DNA of 7,512 nt, taken from positions 1 to 7,512 of the forward strand of contig JAKSTS010000078.1 in the NCBI GenBank assembly GCA_024402455.1, written 5' to 3'. Positions 1 to 6,319 of the stretch are shown piece by piece (within the stretch, counting starts at the first letter, position 1; every line of letters starts with the position of its first letter). Under the pieces are notes generated by a model. It was not told where the DNA came from. It saw only the letters and a program-made list of their open reading frames with translations, and made no database searches. This stretch comes from Treponemataceae bacterium. GTDB taxonomy: Bacteria; Spirochaetota; Spirochaetia; Treponematales; Treponemataceae. The position numbers and the translations under genes were made by a program.

Positions 1-513
1 TCTGCAATTTATAAAGACGAAAGTTATGTAGTTCTGGCTTATAAAATTGTTGCAGGACTTGCAAAAGAAGATGAGAAAATCGTTTACAGCGATTCAAATC
101 TGCATTTAGCAAAAAAACGTGATGCAGTAATAAAACTTTTGGGCTTGATAAAAAAAGCTGGTGGCCGTGTGGACGAAGTTGGCGTAATTTCGCATCTGAC
201 TGCAGACTGGCCGAGCCGCAAGGATTATTTTGCTGCATTAAAAACTATTGCAAAACAGAATGTTTCCATTCACATTTCTCAGCTTGATATTGCTCCAGCC
301 GGAAGTAAAAAAATTGCAGACTGTTATGCTGATTTTATGGGACAGGTTCTTGAAAACAAAAGCATTATTTCGGGTGTAAGTTTTAGAAAGCTTGTTAAAA
401 GTTCAGAAAAGACTTATATTGACTCAATGCGTGGTCCTCTTTTTGATTCGGATTTTTCACCAAATGATTCATACTTTAGTATTCTTAAGGCAGCAGAAAA
501 GTATAAAAAATGA
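1..513 (+). CDS. GH10 (xylanase-fold) family protein, C-terminal part, probably non-catalytic
   Basis: This is the 3' end of a gene that is open from base 1, so its start lies outside the window; 170 codons plus TGA are visible. The fragment follows the C-terminal half of GH10 endo-1,4-beta-xylanases in order: a stretch like the family's Y-x-N-D-Y-N (here YSDSN, codons 29-33), the G-x-x-x-SH strand with its conserved His (codon 65), the beta-strand carrying the nucleophile, and the closing PLFDxxFxPxxSYxxIL segment near the end. Seen directly: the usual TELDI nucleophile motif reads SQLDI, with Gln (CAG, 280-282) where the catalytic Glu belongs. The Gln before SH is Ile, and the WG...W tryptophans of the last barrel strand are missing. 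Inference: this copy does not hydrolyse xylan by the normal retaining mechanism and may bind glycan or be decaying. The acid/base Glu would lie upstream, out of view. The stop overlaps the next start by 4 bp (ATGA). GH10 fold is fairly sure; function is not. Confidence 0.8.
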   Translation, partial: SAIYKDESYVVLAYKIVAGLAKEDEKIVYSDSNLHLAKKRDAVIKLLGLIKKAGGRVDEVGVISHLTADWPSRKDYFAALKTIAKQNVSIHISQLDIAPAGSKKIADCYADFMGQVLENKSIISGVSFRKLVKSSEKTYIDSMRGPLFDSDFSPNDSYFSILKAAEKYKK

Positions 514-1451
514 TTTATAAAACAGTTTTGGAAGCAATGGGGCATACGCCGCTTATTGAATTGCAGCGTATGACGGACAAAGATTCAGCAAGGGTTCTTG
601 TAAAATTCGAAGGACTGAATGTAGGCGGTTCAATAAAAACACGAACTGCATATAACATGATTGTTGAAGCTGAAAAGAACGGATTGATTAATAAAGATAC
701 AATTATTGTAGAACCTACAAGCGGCAATCAGGGAATTGGGCTTGCATTGATTGGTGCAGTTCGTGGTTACCGCACGATAATTATCATGCCGGATTCTGTA
801 AGCGAAGAACGCCGAAAGCTTGTAAAGCATTATGGTGCAGAAGTCATGCTGATTCATGATGCCGGGGATATTGGTGCTTGTATTGCAGAATGTATTGATA
901 CGGCTTTCTGTATGCAGCATGAAAATCCGCATGTGTTTATTCCCCAGCAGTTTGAGAATCCTGCAAATCCTGCAGTGCATCGTTCTGCAACAGCTGTTGA
1001 AATTCTTGAAGATGTAGACGGACCGATTGACGGCTTCTGTTCTGGCATTGGAACAGGCGGAACAATTACTGGAATTGGAGAAGCCTTAAAGGCAAAGAAC
1101 CCTGAAATTACAATTTGGGCTGTTGAGCCGGAAAATGCAGCAATTCTTGCAGGCGGTACAGTCGGCACTCATCTTCAGATGGGAATCGGTGACGGTTTGA
1201 TTCCAGAAAACTTAAATAAAGAAATCTATGATGATATCTATATTGTTACAGATGCTGAAGCAATAAAAACTTCAAGAGATCTTGCAAGAAAAGAAGGCCT
1301 TATGTGCGGCATTTCGAGCGGCACAAATGTTGCGGCTGCTCTTGAACTTGCCCGAAAACTTGGAAAAGGCAAAACTGTTGTTACAGTGCTGCCGGATACA
1401 GCCGAGCGTTATTTTAGTACGCCGCTTTTCAATGAAGATTTGCACCTGTAA
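510..1451 (+). CDS. cysK: Cysteine synthase family protein (O-acetylserine sulfhydrylase-like, PLP-dependent)
   Basis: Predicted to make L-cysteine from O-acetylserine and sulfide in the cytoplasm. At 313 aa it has the usual length for CysK. Visible motifs in order: the PLP-lysine region GGSIKTR with Lys43; the substrate (Asn) loop PTSGNQGIG at 69-77; the PLP-phosphate glycine loop GTGGTITG at 181-188; GIGDGLIP at 225-232, equivalent to the family's GIGAGFIP; GISSGT at 267-272, whose Ser contacts the PLP ring nitrogen; and the typical ending VLPDTAERYFSTPLF. Departures from classical CysK are Thr44 after the lysine (normally Asp, as KDR) and Asp228 (normally Ala), so it belongs to a divergent branch. 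Cystathionine beta-synthase-like or another beta-replacement activity cannot be excluded, although there is no CBS-domain tail. The ATG lies inside the preceding gene's last codons (ATGA overlap) with no good Shine-Dalgarno at normal spacing, so translation is probably coupled to the GH10-like gene. A hairpin terminator follows. Confidence 0.9.
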   Translation: MIYKTVLEAMGHTPLIELQRMTDKDSARVLVKFEGLNVGGSIKTRTAYNMIVEAEKNGLINKDTIIVEPTSGNQGIGLALIGAVRGYRTIIIMPDSVSEERRKLVKHYGAEVMLIHDAGDIGACIAECIDTAFCMQHENPHVFIPQQFENPANPAVHRSATAVEILEDVDGPIDGFCSGIGTGGTITGIGEALKAKNPEITIWAVEPENAAILAGGTVGTHLQMGIGDGLIPENLNKEIYDDIYIVTDAEAIKTSRDLARKEGLMCGISSGTNVAAALELARKLGKGKTVVTVLPDTAERYFSTPLFNEDLHL

Positions 1452-1461
1452 TTTATAAAGC

Positions 1462-1488
1462 TGCCGGATTTTTCTGGCAACTTTTTTT
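1462..1488 (+). terminator. Rho-independent terminator after the cysteine synthase gene
   Basis: The arms TGCCGGA (1462-1468) and TCTGGCA (1473-1479) form a 7-bp stem with one G-T wobble and a TTTT loop. AAC and a run of seven T (1482-1488) follow. It starts 10 bases after the stop codon, which fits termination of the GH10-like/cysK transcript. Confidence 0.75.
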
Positions 1489-1517
1489 GTATTGAAATAA
1501 TTTTGTGTTTTAAAATG

Positions 1518-1561
1518 AAAAAAGCAGACTTAGCTGTTATTTCAGCTTGTCTGCTTTTTTT
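1518..1561. terminator. Bidirectional terminator between convergent genes
   Basis: Six A (1518-1523) precede the stem GCAGAC (1524-1529) / GTCTGC (1549-1554), which continues after a small 2x1 internal loop as AGCTG (1532-1536) / CAGCT (1543-1547). The loop is TTATTT and seven T (1555-1561) follow. The A-run on one side and T-run on the other let it act on both strands: for the minus-strand GH43 gene, which ends 17 bases away, and as a back-up for the plus-strand transcript. Confidence 0.85.
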
Positions 1562-1577
1562 AGTTTAACTTAAAGAA

Positions 1578-2540
1578 TTAAACTGTTACTGTCTGGATTG
1601 AACCGTCGTCATTAAAATTCAAAGAACAGAATTTTACATCTCTGTGGTGGTTTACGCCGTTTGAACGGATGCAGTCGTGATAGAACAGATACCATTTGCC
1701 TTTGAATTCAACGCAGTAGTGGTGGTTTGTCCAGCCGACAACTGGATTTAAAAGAACACCGCCGTATGTGTATGGACCATAAACGTTGTCGCTTATTGAC
1801 CAGCAGATTTTGTGTGTGTCGCCTGTTGAATATGTAAAGTAATATTTGCCGTTTCTCTTGAATTGGCATGGTGCTTCAAAATAGCGGCGGTCATGGTCTG
1901 CACCTTCAATTGGTTTGCCATTTTTGTCAAGAACAACAATTTCTCTTGGTGTTTCTGCAAATTCTTTCATGTTTGGCTTCATTTTTGCAATGCGTCCACC
2001 CAAAGCAGGAATTGAACCAGTTGGTTCTTTGTGTGCTTCGTTAAAAACATTGTCGCGGTATTTATCAAGTTGACCGCCCCAGATTCCGCCGAAAGTAAGA
2101 TAGTAGCTTCCGTCATCGTCTGCAAAAATACATGGATCGATGCTGTAGCTGCCTTTGATTGGTTCCGGTTCTACTTTGAAAGGACCAGAAGGATTATCGC
2201 TTTCTGCAACACCAATGCGGAAAAAGCCCTGTTTGTCGCGTGCCGGGAAGAAGAAATAATATTTTCCATCTTTTTCTGCACAGTCTGGAGCCCAGAGCTG
2301 TTCTTTTGCCCACGGAACGTCTTTCAAATGAAAAATCATGCCGCAGTCTTTTGGCATTGTTTCTGTGTCTGCCATTTCATAAACATGATAATCTTCCATC
2401 ATGTACTGATCGCCGTTGTCGTTTGATTCAAGCTCAACATCACGGTCGTGTGAAGGGTAAATGTATAATTTTCCGTTAAAAACATGAACGGATGGATCTG
2501 CAGAAAAAGTTTCTGGAATAAGAAGTTGCTTCTCTAACAT
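1578..2540 (-). CDS. GH43 glycosidase (beta-xylosidase / alpha-L-arabinofuranosidase type), cytoplasmic
   Basis: Predicted to remove xylose or arabinose from the non-reducing ends of xylo- or arabino-oligosaccharides by inversion. Numbered from the ATG at 2538-2540 (320 aa), the three carboxylates of the five-bladed GH43 propeller are in place: general base Asp15 in SADPS, pKa-tuning Asp135 in SIDPC, and general acid Glu222 in YFEAPC. Other typical stretches are LWAPDCAEKDGKYYFFFPA near 82-100 and a late TNHHY...GKWYLFYHD segment, whose histidine in related enzymes faces the central metal or active site. The protein ends after the propeller, with no C-terminal beta-sandwich, like the short ~320-aa GH43 enzymes of gut bacteria. 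There is no signal peptide, so it should be intracellular. An in-frame TTG lies one codon upstream, but AGGAGA (complement of 2546-2551) is spaced 5 nt from the ATG and only 2 nt from the TTG, so ATG is chosen. Exact specificity cannot be read from sequence. It is transcribed away from purU and towards the shared terminator. Confidence 0.93.
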   Translation of the reverse strand: MLEKQLLIPETFSADPSVHVFNGKLYIYPSHDRDVELESNDNGDQYMMEDYHVYEMADTETMPKDCGMIFHLKDVPWAKEQLWAPDCAEKDGKYYFFFPARDKQGFFRIGVAESDNPSGPFKVEPEPIKGSYSIDPCIFADDDGSYYLTFGGIWGGQLDKYRDNVFNEAHKEPTGSIPALGGRIAKMKPNMKEFAETPREIVVLDKNGKPIEGADHDRRYFEAPCQFKRNGKYYFTYSTGDTHKICWSISDNVYGPYTYGGVLLNPVVGWTNHHYCVEFKGKWYLFYHDCIRSNGVNHHRDVKFCSLNFNDDGSIQTVTV

Positions 2541-2861
2541 CAAAATCTCCTAATAAAAATTGGTTTTCCCGTTTTTGAAAGTAAAAAGTCAATTAACCCT
2601 TATAACTTCCAATGAAAATCATAGTATCATATGCGTTTTTGCATTTGTATCGGTGATATATCTTATAAATGAAAAGAATGAACTTTTTTTTGTATTTGCT
2701 TGATTTTATGTTAAGAAAAAAGAATTAGTGTTTCGCATAAAAGTTTTAAAAAATTGAATTTTAGATTTAAGCATAATGTTTTGAAAAACTTAAAAAAGTG
2801 TCTATCAGTTAACAGAAAAATCTATCTTTAACAAGATTGCGGTTTATGTTATATTGAAAAC
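2541..2861. other. AT-rich divergent intergenic region (GH43 / purU)
   Basis: These 321 bases contain no convincing gene on either strand. The GH43 Shine-Dalgarno lies at 2546-2551 (minus strand) and the purU promoter at 2828-2855. Between them are long A/T runs, a small palindrome ATGC-GTTTTT-GCAT (2632-2645) and imperfect direct repeats. One pair shares GCATAA followed by GTTTT and an A-run (from 2735 and from 2771). The other pair shares TCTATC followed by TTAACA (from 2801 and from 2821). I could not pin down the minus-strand promoter: TTGACT occurs in the GH43 direction at about 2586-2591 (complement) but has no -10 box at a sensible distance. Confidence 0.6.
2828..2855 (+). promoter_or_regulatory. 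Sigma70-type promoter of purU, possibly giving a leaderless mRNA
   Basis: TTAACA (2828-2833, 5/6 match to TTGACA) and TATATT (2850-2855, 5/6 match to TATAAT) are separated by 16 bp. Only six bases, GAAAAC, lie between the -10 box and the purU ATG at 2862. A start site about 7 bases past the -10 box would therefore fall on or next to the ATG. No Shine-Dalgarno-like sequence precedes this ATG, unlike the GH43, GH36 and 6320 genes. Confidence 0.55.
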
Positions 2862-3713
2862 ATGAATTTAAATACTTATGTTTTAACAATTACTTGTGCC
2901 GACCAGAACTGCATTATTGCAGCTGTAAGTGGTTGTATTTCTGAAAATGGCGGCAATATTCTTAATCTTGCGCAGCATACGGCTATTGATATTAATATGT
3001 TTTTCTGCCGCATAAAATTCGAAGCGACAGATTCTTTTGAGCTTGAAGCTTTTAAGAAAGCTTTTTCAAAGCTTGAAGCAAAATATAATTTGACATGGCA
3101 TGTTTTTGACATGGCTGTAAAAAAGAGGGTAGCCGTTCTTGTTTCAAAAACAAGCCACTGCCTTTATGAGCTTATGCTTAAATATGCAGACGGCGAACTT
3201 GACTGTGAAATTCCTGTAATTATTTCAAACCATCCTGATTTGGCTCATATTGCAACTTCGTTCCATATTCCGTTTTATCAGGTTGATCCTGCAAAGGGCA
3301 AGGCTGAATACGAAGCAGACCTTGAAGCAATCTTGAAACAGTACAACATTGATCTTGTTGTTCTTGCACGTTATATGCAGGTTATGAGCGGCGATTTCTG
3401 TGAACGCTGGCACAACCGCTGTATTAACATTCACCACGGATTTTTGCCCGCATTCAGAGGTGCAAAACCATATCATCAGGCATGGCACAAAGGTGTAAAA
3501 ATTATTGGTGCAACAGGCCATTTTGCGACAGAAGATCTTGATCAGGGACCAATTATTTACCAGGATGTCATTCGCGTAAATGATACACGTTCTATTGATG
3601 AATTTATCAGAATGGGCAAAGATGTTGAACGTCATGTGCTTTTTGAAGCTGTCCGCCGTTATCTTGCACATTCAATTTTCTTTTATGAAGGCAGAACTTT
3701 CGTAATTGAATAA
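2862..3713 (+). CDS. purU: Formyltetrahydrofolate deformylase
   Basis: Hydrolyses 10-formyl-tetrahydrofolate to tetrahydrofolate and formate in the cytoplasm, balancing the one-carbon pool and supplying formate. The 283-aa length matches the family (about 280). Residues 5-80 form an N-terminal ACT-type regulatory domain opening with TITCADQNCIIAAVSGCI, the equivalent of the usual CPDQKGLIA start. From about residue 88 a formyltransferase-fold catalytic domain follows, with VVLARYMQVMS at 166-176, the N-x-H motif NIHHGFLPAF with Asn189 and His191, the conserved GAKPYHQAW, GVKIIGATGHF, and LDQGPII with catalytic Asp227. The residue after HH is Gly where Ser is common; I do not think this abolishes activity. 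The ATG agrees with the N-terminus of known homologues. It stands alone, divergent from GH43, with its own close promoter and no recognisable ribosome binding site. The call is secure because length, domain order and catalytic residues all agree. Confidence 0.97.
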   Translation: MNLNTYVLTITCADQNCIIAAVSGCISENGGNILNLAQHTAIDINMFFCRIKFEATDSFELEAFKKAFSKLEAKYNLTWHVFDMAVKKRVAVLVSKTSHCLYELMLKYADGELDCEIPVIISNHPDLAHIATSFHIPFYQVDPAKGKAEYEADLEAILKQYNIDLVVLARYMQVMSGDFCERWHNRCINIHHGFLPAFRGAKPYHQAWHKGVKIIGATGHFATEDLDQGPIIYQDVIRVNDTRSIDEFIRMGKDVERHVLFEAVRRYLAHSIFFYEGRTFVIE

Positions 3714-3727
3714 AGCGCAATTTTCAG

Positions 3728-3772
3728 ATTGAAACGCGTGCAGTTTGGTTTTGCAAATGTGCGCGGTTCAAT
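3728..3772. repeat. Imperfect palindrome after purU (core CAGTTTGG...TGCAAA)
   Basis: The outer arms ATTGAAACGCG (3728-3738) and CGCGGTTCAAT (3762-3772) pair at 10 of 11 positions. Inside, TGCA (3739-3742) can pair with TGCA (3752-3755). The centre CAGTTTGGTTTTGCAAA (3741-3757) closely resembles the centres of palindromes at 6229-6260 and 7203-7227. It begins 15 bases after the purU stop and has no T-run, so it looks more like a dispersed palindromic repeat or mRNA-stabilising structure than a standard terminator. Confidence 0.5.
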
Positions 3773-3826
3773 ATTGATGGTGTACATCTAAAACTTGAAG
3801 CATTTGTTTCTGCGGTTAATTTATGG

Positions 3827-3874
3827 GGCATTTCTAAAGAATGATGTTTTTTAGAAATGCCTTTGACTTTTTAA
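3827..3874 (+). terminator. Terminator-like hairpin between purU and the alpha-galactosidase gene
   Basis: GGCATTTCTAAA (3827-3838) pairs perfectly with TTTAGAAATGCC (3850-3861) across an 11-base loop. TTTGACTTTTTAAA follows, an interrupted T-rich tail. It lies 114 bases after the purU stop and would separate purU from the GH36 gene. The stem is strong but the tail is not ideal, and the arms are equally compatible with a processing or operator structure. Confidence 0.55.
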
Positions 3875-3979
3875 ACGCTTTGATTAAGAATATAAATGAT
3901 TTCAAAAATGTTTTTTTTGAAACGCAAAATTTTAAAGGTTTCATTTTTTAGATAAGTTCAATTTATAAGGGGAAAAATT
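3875..3979 (+). promoter_or_regulatory. AT-rich leader and ribosome binding site of the alpha-galactosidase gene
   Basis: AAGGGG (3967-3972) is a good Shine-Dalgarno seven bases before the ATG at 3980. Upstream, TATAAA (3891-3896) is a possible -10 box, but the nearest TTGACT (3863-3868) is 22 bp away, too far for a confident promoter. Two overlapping weak hairpins are possible: TTTCAAAAA (3900-3908) with TTTTTGAAA (3914-3922), and GAAAC (3919-3923) with GTTTC (3938-3942), the latter followed by six T. I see no catabolite-repression box that satisfies the usual consensus. Confidence 0.4.
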
Positions 3980-6196
3980 ATGTCAGTTAAAGTTTTTGAA
4001 GGAAAAGAAAAGGAATTTGGTTTTCTGCTGAATACACCAAATTCAAGCTATATTATTTCGGTTTTGAATGGCGGCATCGTTGTTCATTCTGGATGGGGAC
4101 ACCGTGTTGAAAAATGGAGCGAAAACTGTGCTGCATGGAAAGTTGACCGCGGTATAAATCTTGCAGAAGGGCTTGACCCGCACAATCTTTCGCTTGACAC
4201 CGTGCCGCAGGAATATGGAACGGCGGGCTTGAGCGATTTTAGGCCGGCTGCTGTTGAAATTGATTTGACCGACGGCACAAGTGCTTTAGACCTGCGCTAT
4301 GTTTCACATAACATAATGGAAGGAAAACCAGCATTAAAAGGGCTGCCTGCAACTTATGCGCTTGATGATTCAGAAGTTCAGACTCTGGCAATTAAACTGA
4401 AAGATGTGCTTTTTGATGTTTATGTAACGCTTTTTTATGCAGTCTGGAACGAACGTGATGTTATATGCCGTTGGGTTGAAATTGAAAACAAGACATATAA
4501 AAAAATAAAAATTGAAAAAGTAATGAGTGCATGTGTTGATTTTGCAACAAGCAGTTTTAACATGCTTCAACTCTCAGGTGCGTGGGCACGCGAACGGAAA
4601 GTTTATCTGAAAGAACTTGTGCCTGGCACACAAAGCATTGAAAGCAGGCGCGGTGCTTCAAGTCATCAGCAGAATCCGTTTGTGGCTCTGCTGTCAAAAG
4701 GCGCAACCGAAGATACAGGTGAAGTTTTTGGTTTTAATTTTGTTTATAGCGGCAATTTTTTAGCCCGTGTTGATGTCGATTTTGTTGAATCAACAAGATT
4801 TACAATGGGAATTAACCCGTATAATTTCTGCTGGAACCTTGAAAAAGACTGTTCGTTTGTTGCGCCTGAGGTTGTAATGGTTTATTCAAAAGACGGACTT
4901 GGTGAAATGAGCCGCACTTTTCACGATCTTTACAGAGAAAGACTTTGCCGCGGCGAATGGAAAGATAAGCCGCGCCCGATTGTAATTAACAACTGGGAAG
5001 CCACATATTTTGATTTTGACGAAAAAAAGCTTTGCAAACTTGCTGATGCAGCAAAAGAAGCCGGTGTTGAAATGTTTGTGCTTGATGACGGCTGGTTTGG
5101 CAACCGTTTTGACGACAGGCGCGCATTGGGCGACTGGGTTGTAAACACAGACAAACTGAAAGGCGGACTTGCATACATTACTGCAGAAATGAAGAAGCGC
5201 GGACTAGGTTTTGGTCTTTGGGTTGAACCAGAAATGGTTTCGCCAGAAAGCAATCTTTTCAAGGCTCATCCAGACTGGTGCCTGCATATTCCGGGGCGCG
5301 AACCGTATCTTGCACGCACACAGCTTATGCTTGATTTAAGCCGCCGCGATGTTGTTGACTATCTTTTTGACGTGCTTTCAAAGGTTTTTGAATCAGCTGA
5401 AATTTCTTATGTAAAATGGGATTATAACCGCAGCATGACAGACGTCTATTCTGAAAAACTTGACAGTGAATTTCAGCATGAAGTTGCACACCGTTATATG
5501 CTTGGGCTTTATGATTTAATGGAGCGTCTTGTTAAAAAATTTCCGCATATCCTGTTTGAAGCATGTTCTTCTGGCGGCGGTCGTTTTGACCCGGCAATTC
5601 TTTATTATATGCCGCAGATTTGGACAAGCGATGACACAGATGCACTCTCGCGCATTTCAATTCAGGCCGGAACATCGGTTGTTTATCCAGCTTCTGCAAT
5701 GTCATGTCATGTTTCGGCTGTTCCAAGTCATCAGACGGCAAGACAGACGCCGCTTGCACAGCGTGCATTTACAGCAATGGCTGGAACTTACGGTTATGAA
5801 CTTGATATGACAAAACTTTCAAAAGAAGAAATTGCACAGATTGCAGAATATTCAGAATGTTATAAAAAATTAAGAAAAACCGTTCAGTTTGGCGATCTTT
5901 ACAGACTTGTTTCTCCATGGGAAGATTCCGGCAGAATTGAAAAATATGCTGCATGGATGAATGTCGCAAAAGACAAGACTTTTGCCGTTGTAACAGTTTC
6001 GTGGATTTATGCAGAAGCTTTTGCACCAAAAATTGTGCTCAAGCTGAAAGGTCTTGATGAAAATGCAGATTATAAAGACATAAAGACCGGAAAAATCTAT
6101 AGCGCAAAAGAACTTATGTATTACGGTCTTGTTTTTGCAAACATGTGGGCCGGCAACGCATCTGAACAGGTTCAGCTTGAAAAAGTAAAAAGTTGA
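3980..6196 (+). CDS. GH36 alpha-galactosidase, complete
   Basis: Releases terminal alpha-1,6-linked galactose from raffinose-type sugars or galactomannan oligosaccharides, with retention. The 738-aa length is standard for bacterial GH36. The N-terminal beta-supersandwich (about 1-325) contains the family stretch SLDTVPQEYGTAGLSDFRPAA. The TIM barrel (about 326-640) carries LDDGWFG at 368-374 with the substrate-binding Asp pair 369/370, LWVEPEMVSPE around 413-423, nucleophile Asp481 in KWDYNRSM, ECS-type FEACSSGGGRFD at 526-537, and acid/base Asp551 in TSDDTDALSR. A small C-terminal beta domain ends at a TGA. There is no signal peptide or membrane segment, so it is cytoplasmic and should act on imported oligosaccharides. 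AAGGGG sits seven bases before the ATG, confirming the start. It is flanked by intergenic palindromes rather than by transporter genes, so no raffinose or melibiose operon is visible. GC content is higher than downstream (one 60-base line, 5281-5340, counts to 31 G/C). Confidence 0.97.
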   Translation: MSVKVFEGKEKEFGFLLNTPNSSYIISVLNGGIVVHSGWGHRVEKWSENCAAWKVDRGINLAEGLDPHNLSLDTVPQEYGTAGLSDFRPAAVEIDLTDGTSALDLRYVSHNIMEGKPALKGLPATYALDDSEVQTLAIKLKDVLFDVYVTLFYAVWNERDVICRWVEIENKTYKKIKIEKVMSACVDFATSSFNMLQLSGAWARERKVYLKELVPGTQSIESRRGASSHQQNPFVALLSKGATEDTGEVFGFNFVYSGNFLARVDVDFVESTRFTMGINPYNFCWNLEKDCSFVAPEVVMVYSKDGLGEMSRTFHDLYRERLCRGEWKDKPRPIVINNWEATYFDFDEKKLCKLADAAKEAGVEMFVLDDGWFGNRFDDRRALGDWVVNTDKLKGGLAYITAEMKKRGLGFGLWVEPEMVSPESNLFKAHPDWCLHIPGREPYLARTQLMLDLSRRDVVDYLFDVLSKVFESAEISYVKWDYNRSMTDVYSEKLDSEFQHEVAHRYMLGLYDLMERLVKKFPHILFEACSSGGGRFDPAILYYMPQIWTSDDTDALSRISIQAGTSVVYPASAMSCHVSAVPSHQTARQTPLAQRAFTAMAGTYGYELDMTKLSKEEIAQIAEYSECYKKLRKTVQFGDLYRLVSPWEDSGRIEKYAAWMNVAKDKTFAVVTVSWIYAEAFAPKIVLKLKGLDENADYKDIKTGKIYSAKELMYYGLVFANMWAGNASEQVQLEKVKS

Positions 6197-6228
6197 GGCT
6201 GTACAAAAAGGGGACATAAAATTTCATG

Positions 6229-6260
6229 ACAGACAGTTTGGCTTATGCAAAACTGTCTGT
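6229..6260. repeat. Palindrome between GH36 and the glycan-binding gene
   Basis: ACAGACAGTTT (6229-6239) and AAACTGTCTGT (6250-6260) form a perfect 11-bp inverted repeat around a 10-base loop. No T-run follows (GCTTGGGCTAAAGG), so it is not a classical terminator. The centre CAGTTT-GGCTTA-TGCAAAA-CTG (6234-6255) resembles the palindromes at 3741-3757 and 7204-7226. A TATAAA -10-like box (6281-6286) lies about 20 bases downstream, so an operator role at the next gene's promoter is another possibility. Confidence 0.7.
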
Positions 6261-6319
6261 GCTTGGGCTAAAGGTGATACTATAAAGGTTGAAATAAAAG
6301 CAATAGAGGAAAACAGTAA

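Noticed and set aside
2541..2543. TTG as the start codon of the GH43 gene
   Set aside because: The Shine-Dalgarno AGGAGA would be only 2 nt from it; the following ATG has normal spacing and is the better start.
3225..3671. A 148-codon minus-strand open frame inside purU
   Set aside because: It lies wholly opposite the conserved catalytic domain of purU and encodes no recognisable motif; it is a shadow of the real gene.
3765..3771. GGTTCAA resembling a tRNA T-loop
   Set aside because: No acceptor, anticodon or D arms can be drawn around it; the bases are explained by the arm of the 3728-3772 palindrome.
3714..3785. In-frame continuation of purU past its TAA (23 further codons)
   Set aside because: PurU already has full family length and its normal C-terminus; the extra codons resemble nothing and overlap a palindrome, so readthrough or a broken longer gene is unlikely.
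3917..3931. A catabolite-repression (cre) box at TTGAAACGCAAAA
   Set aside because: The central CG is displaced by one base from the cre consensus, and the left-right symmetry is missing.
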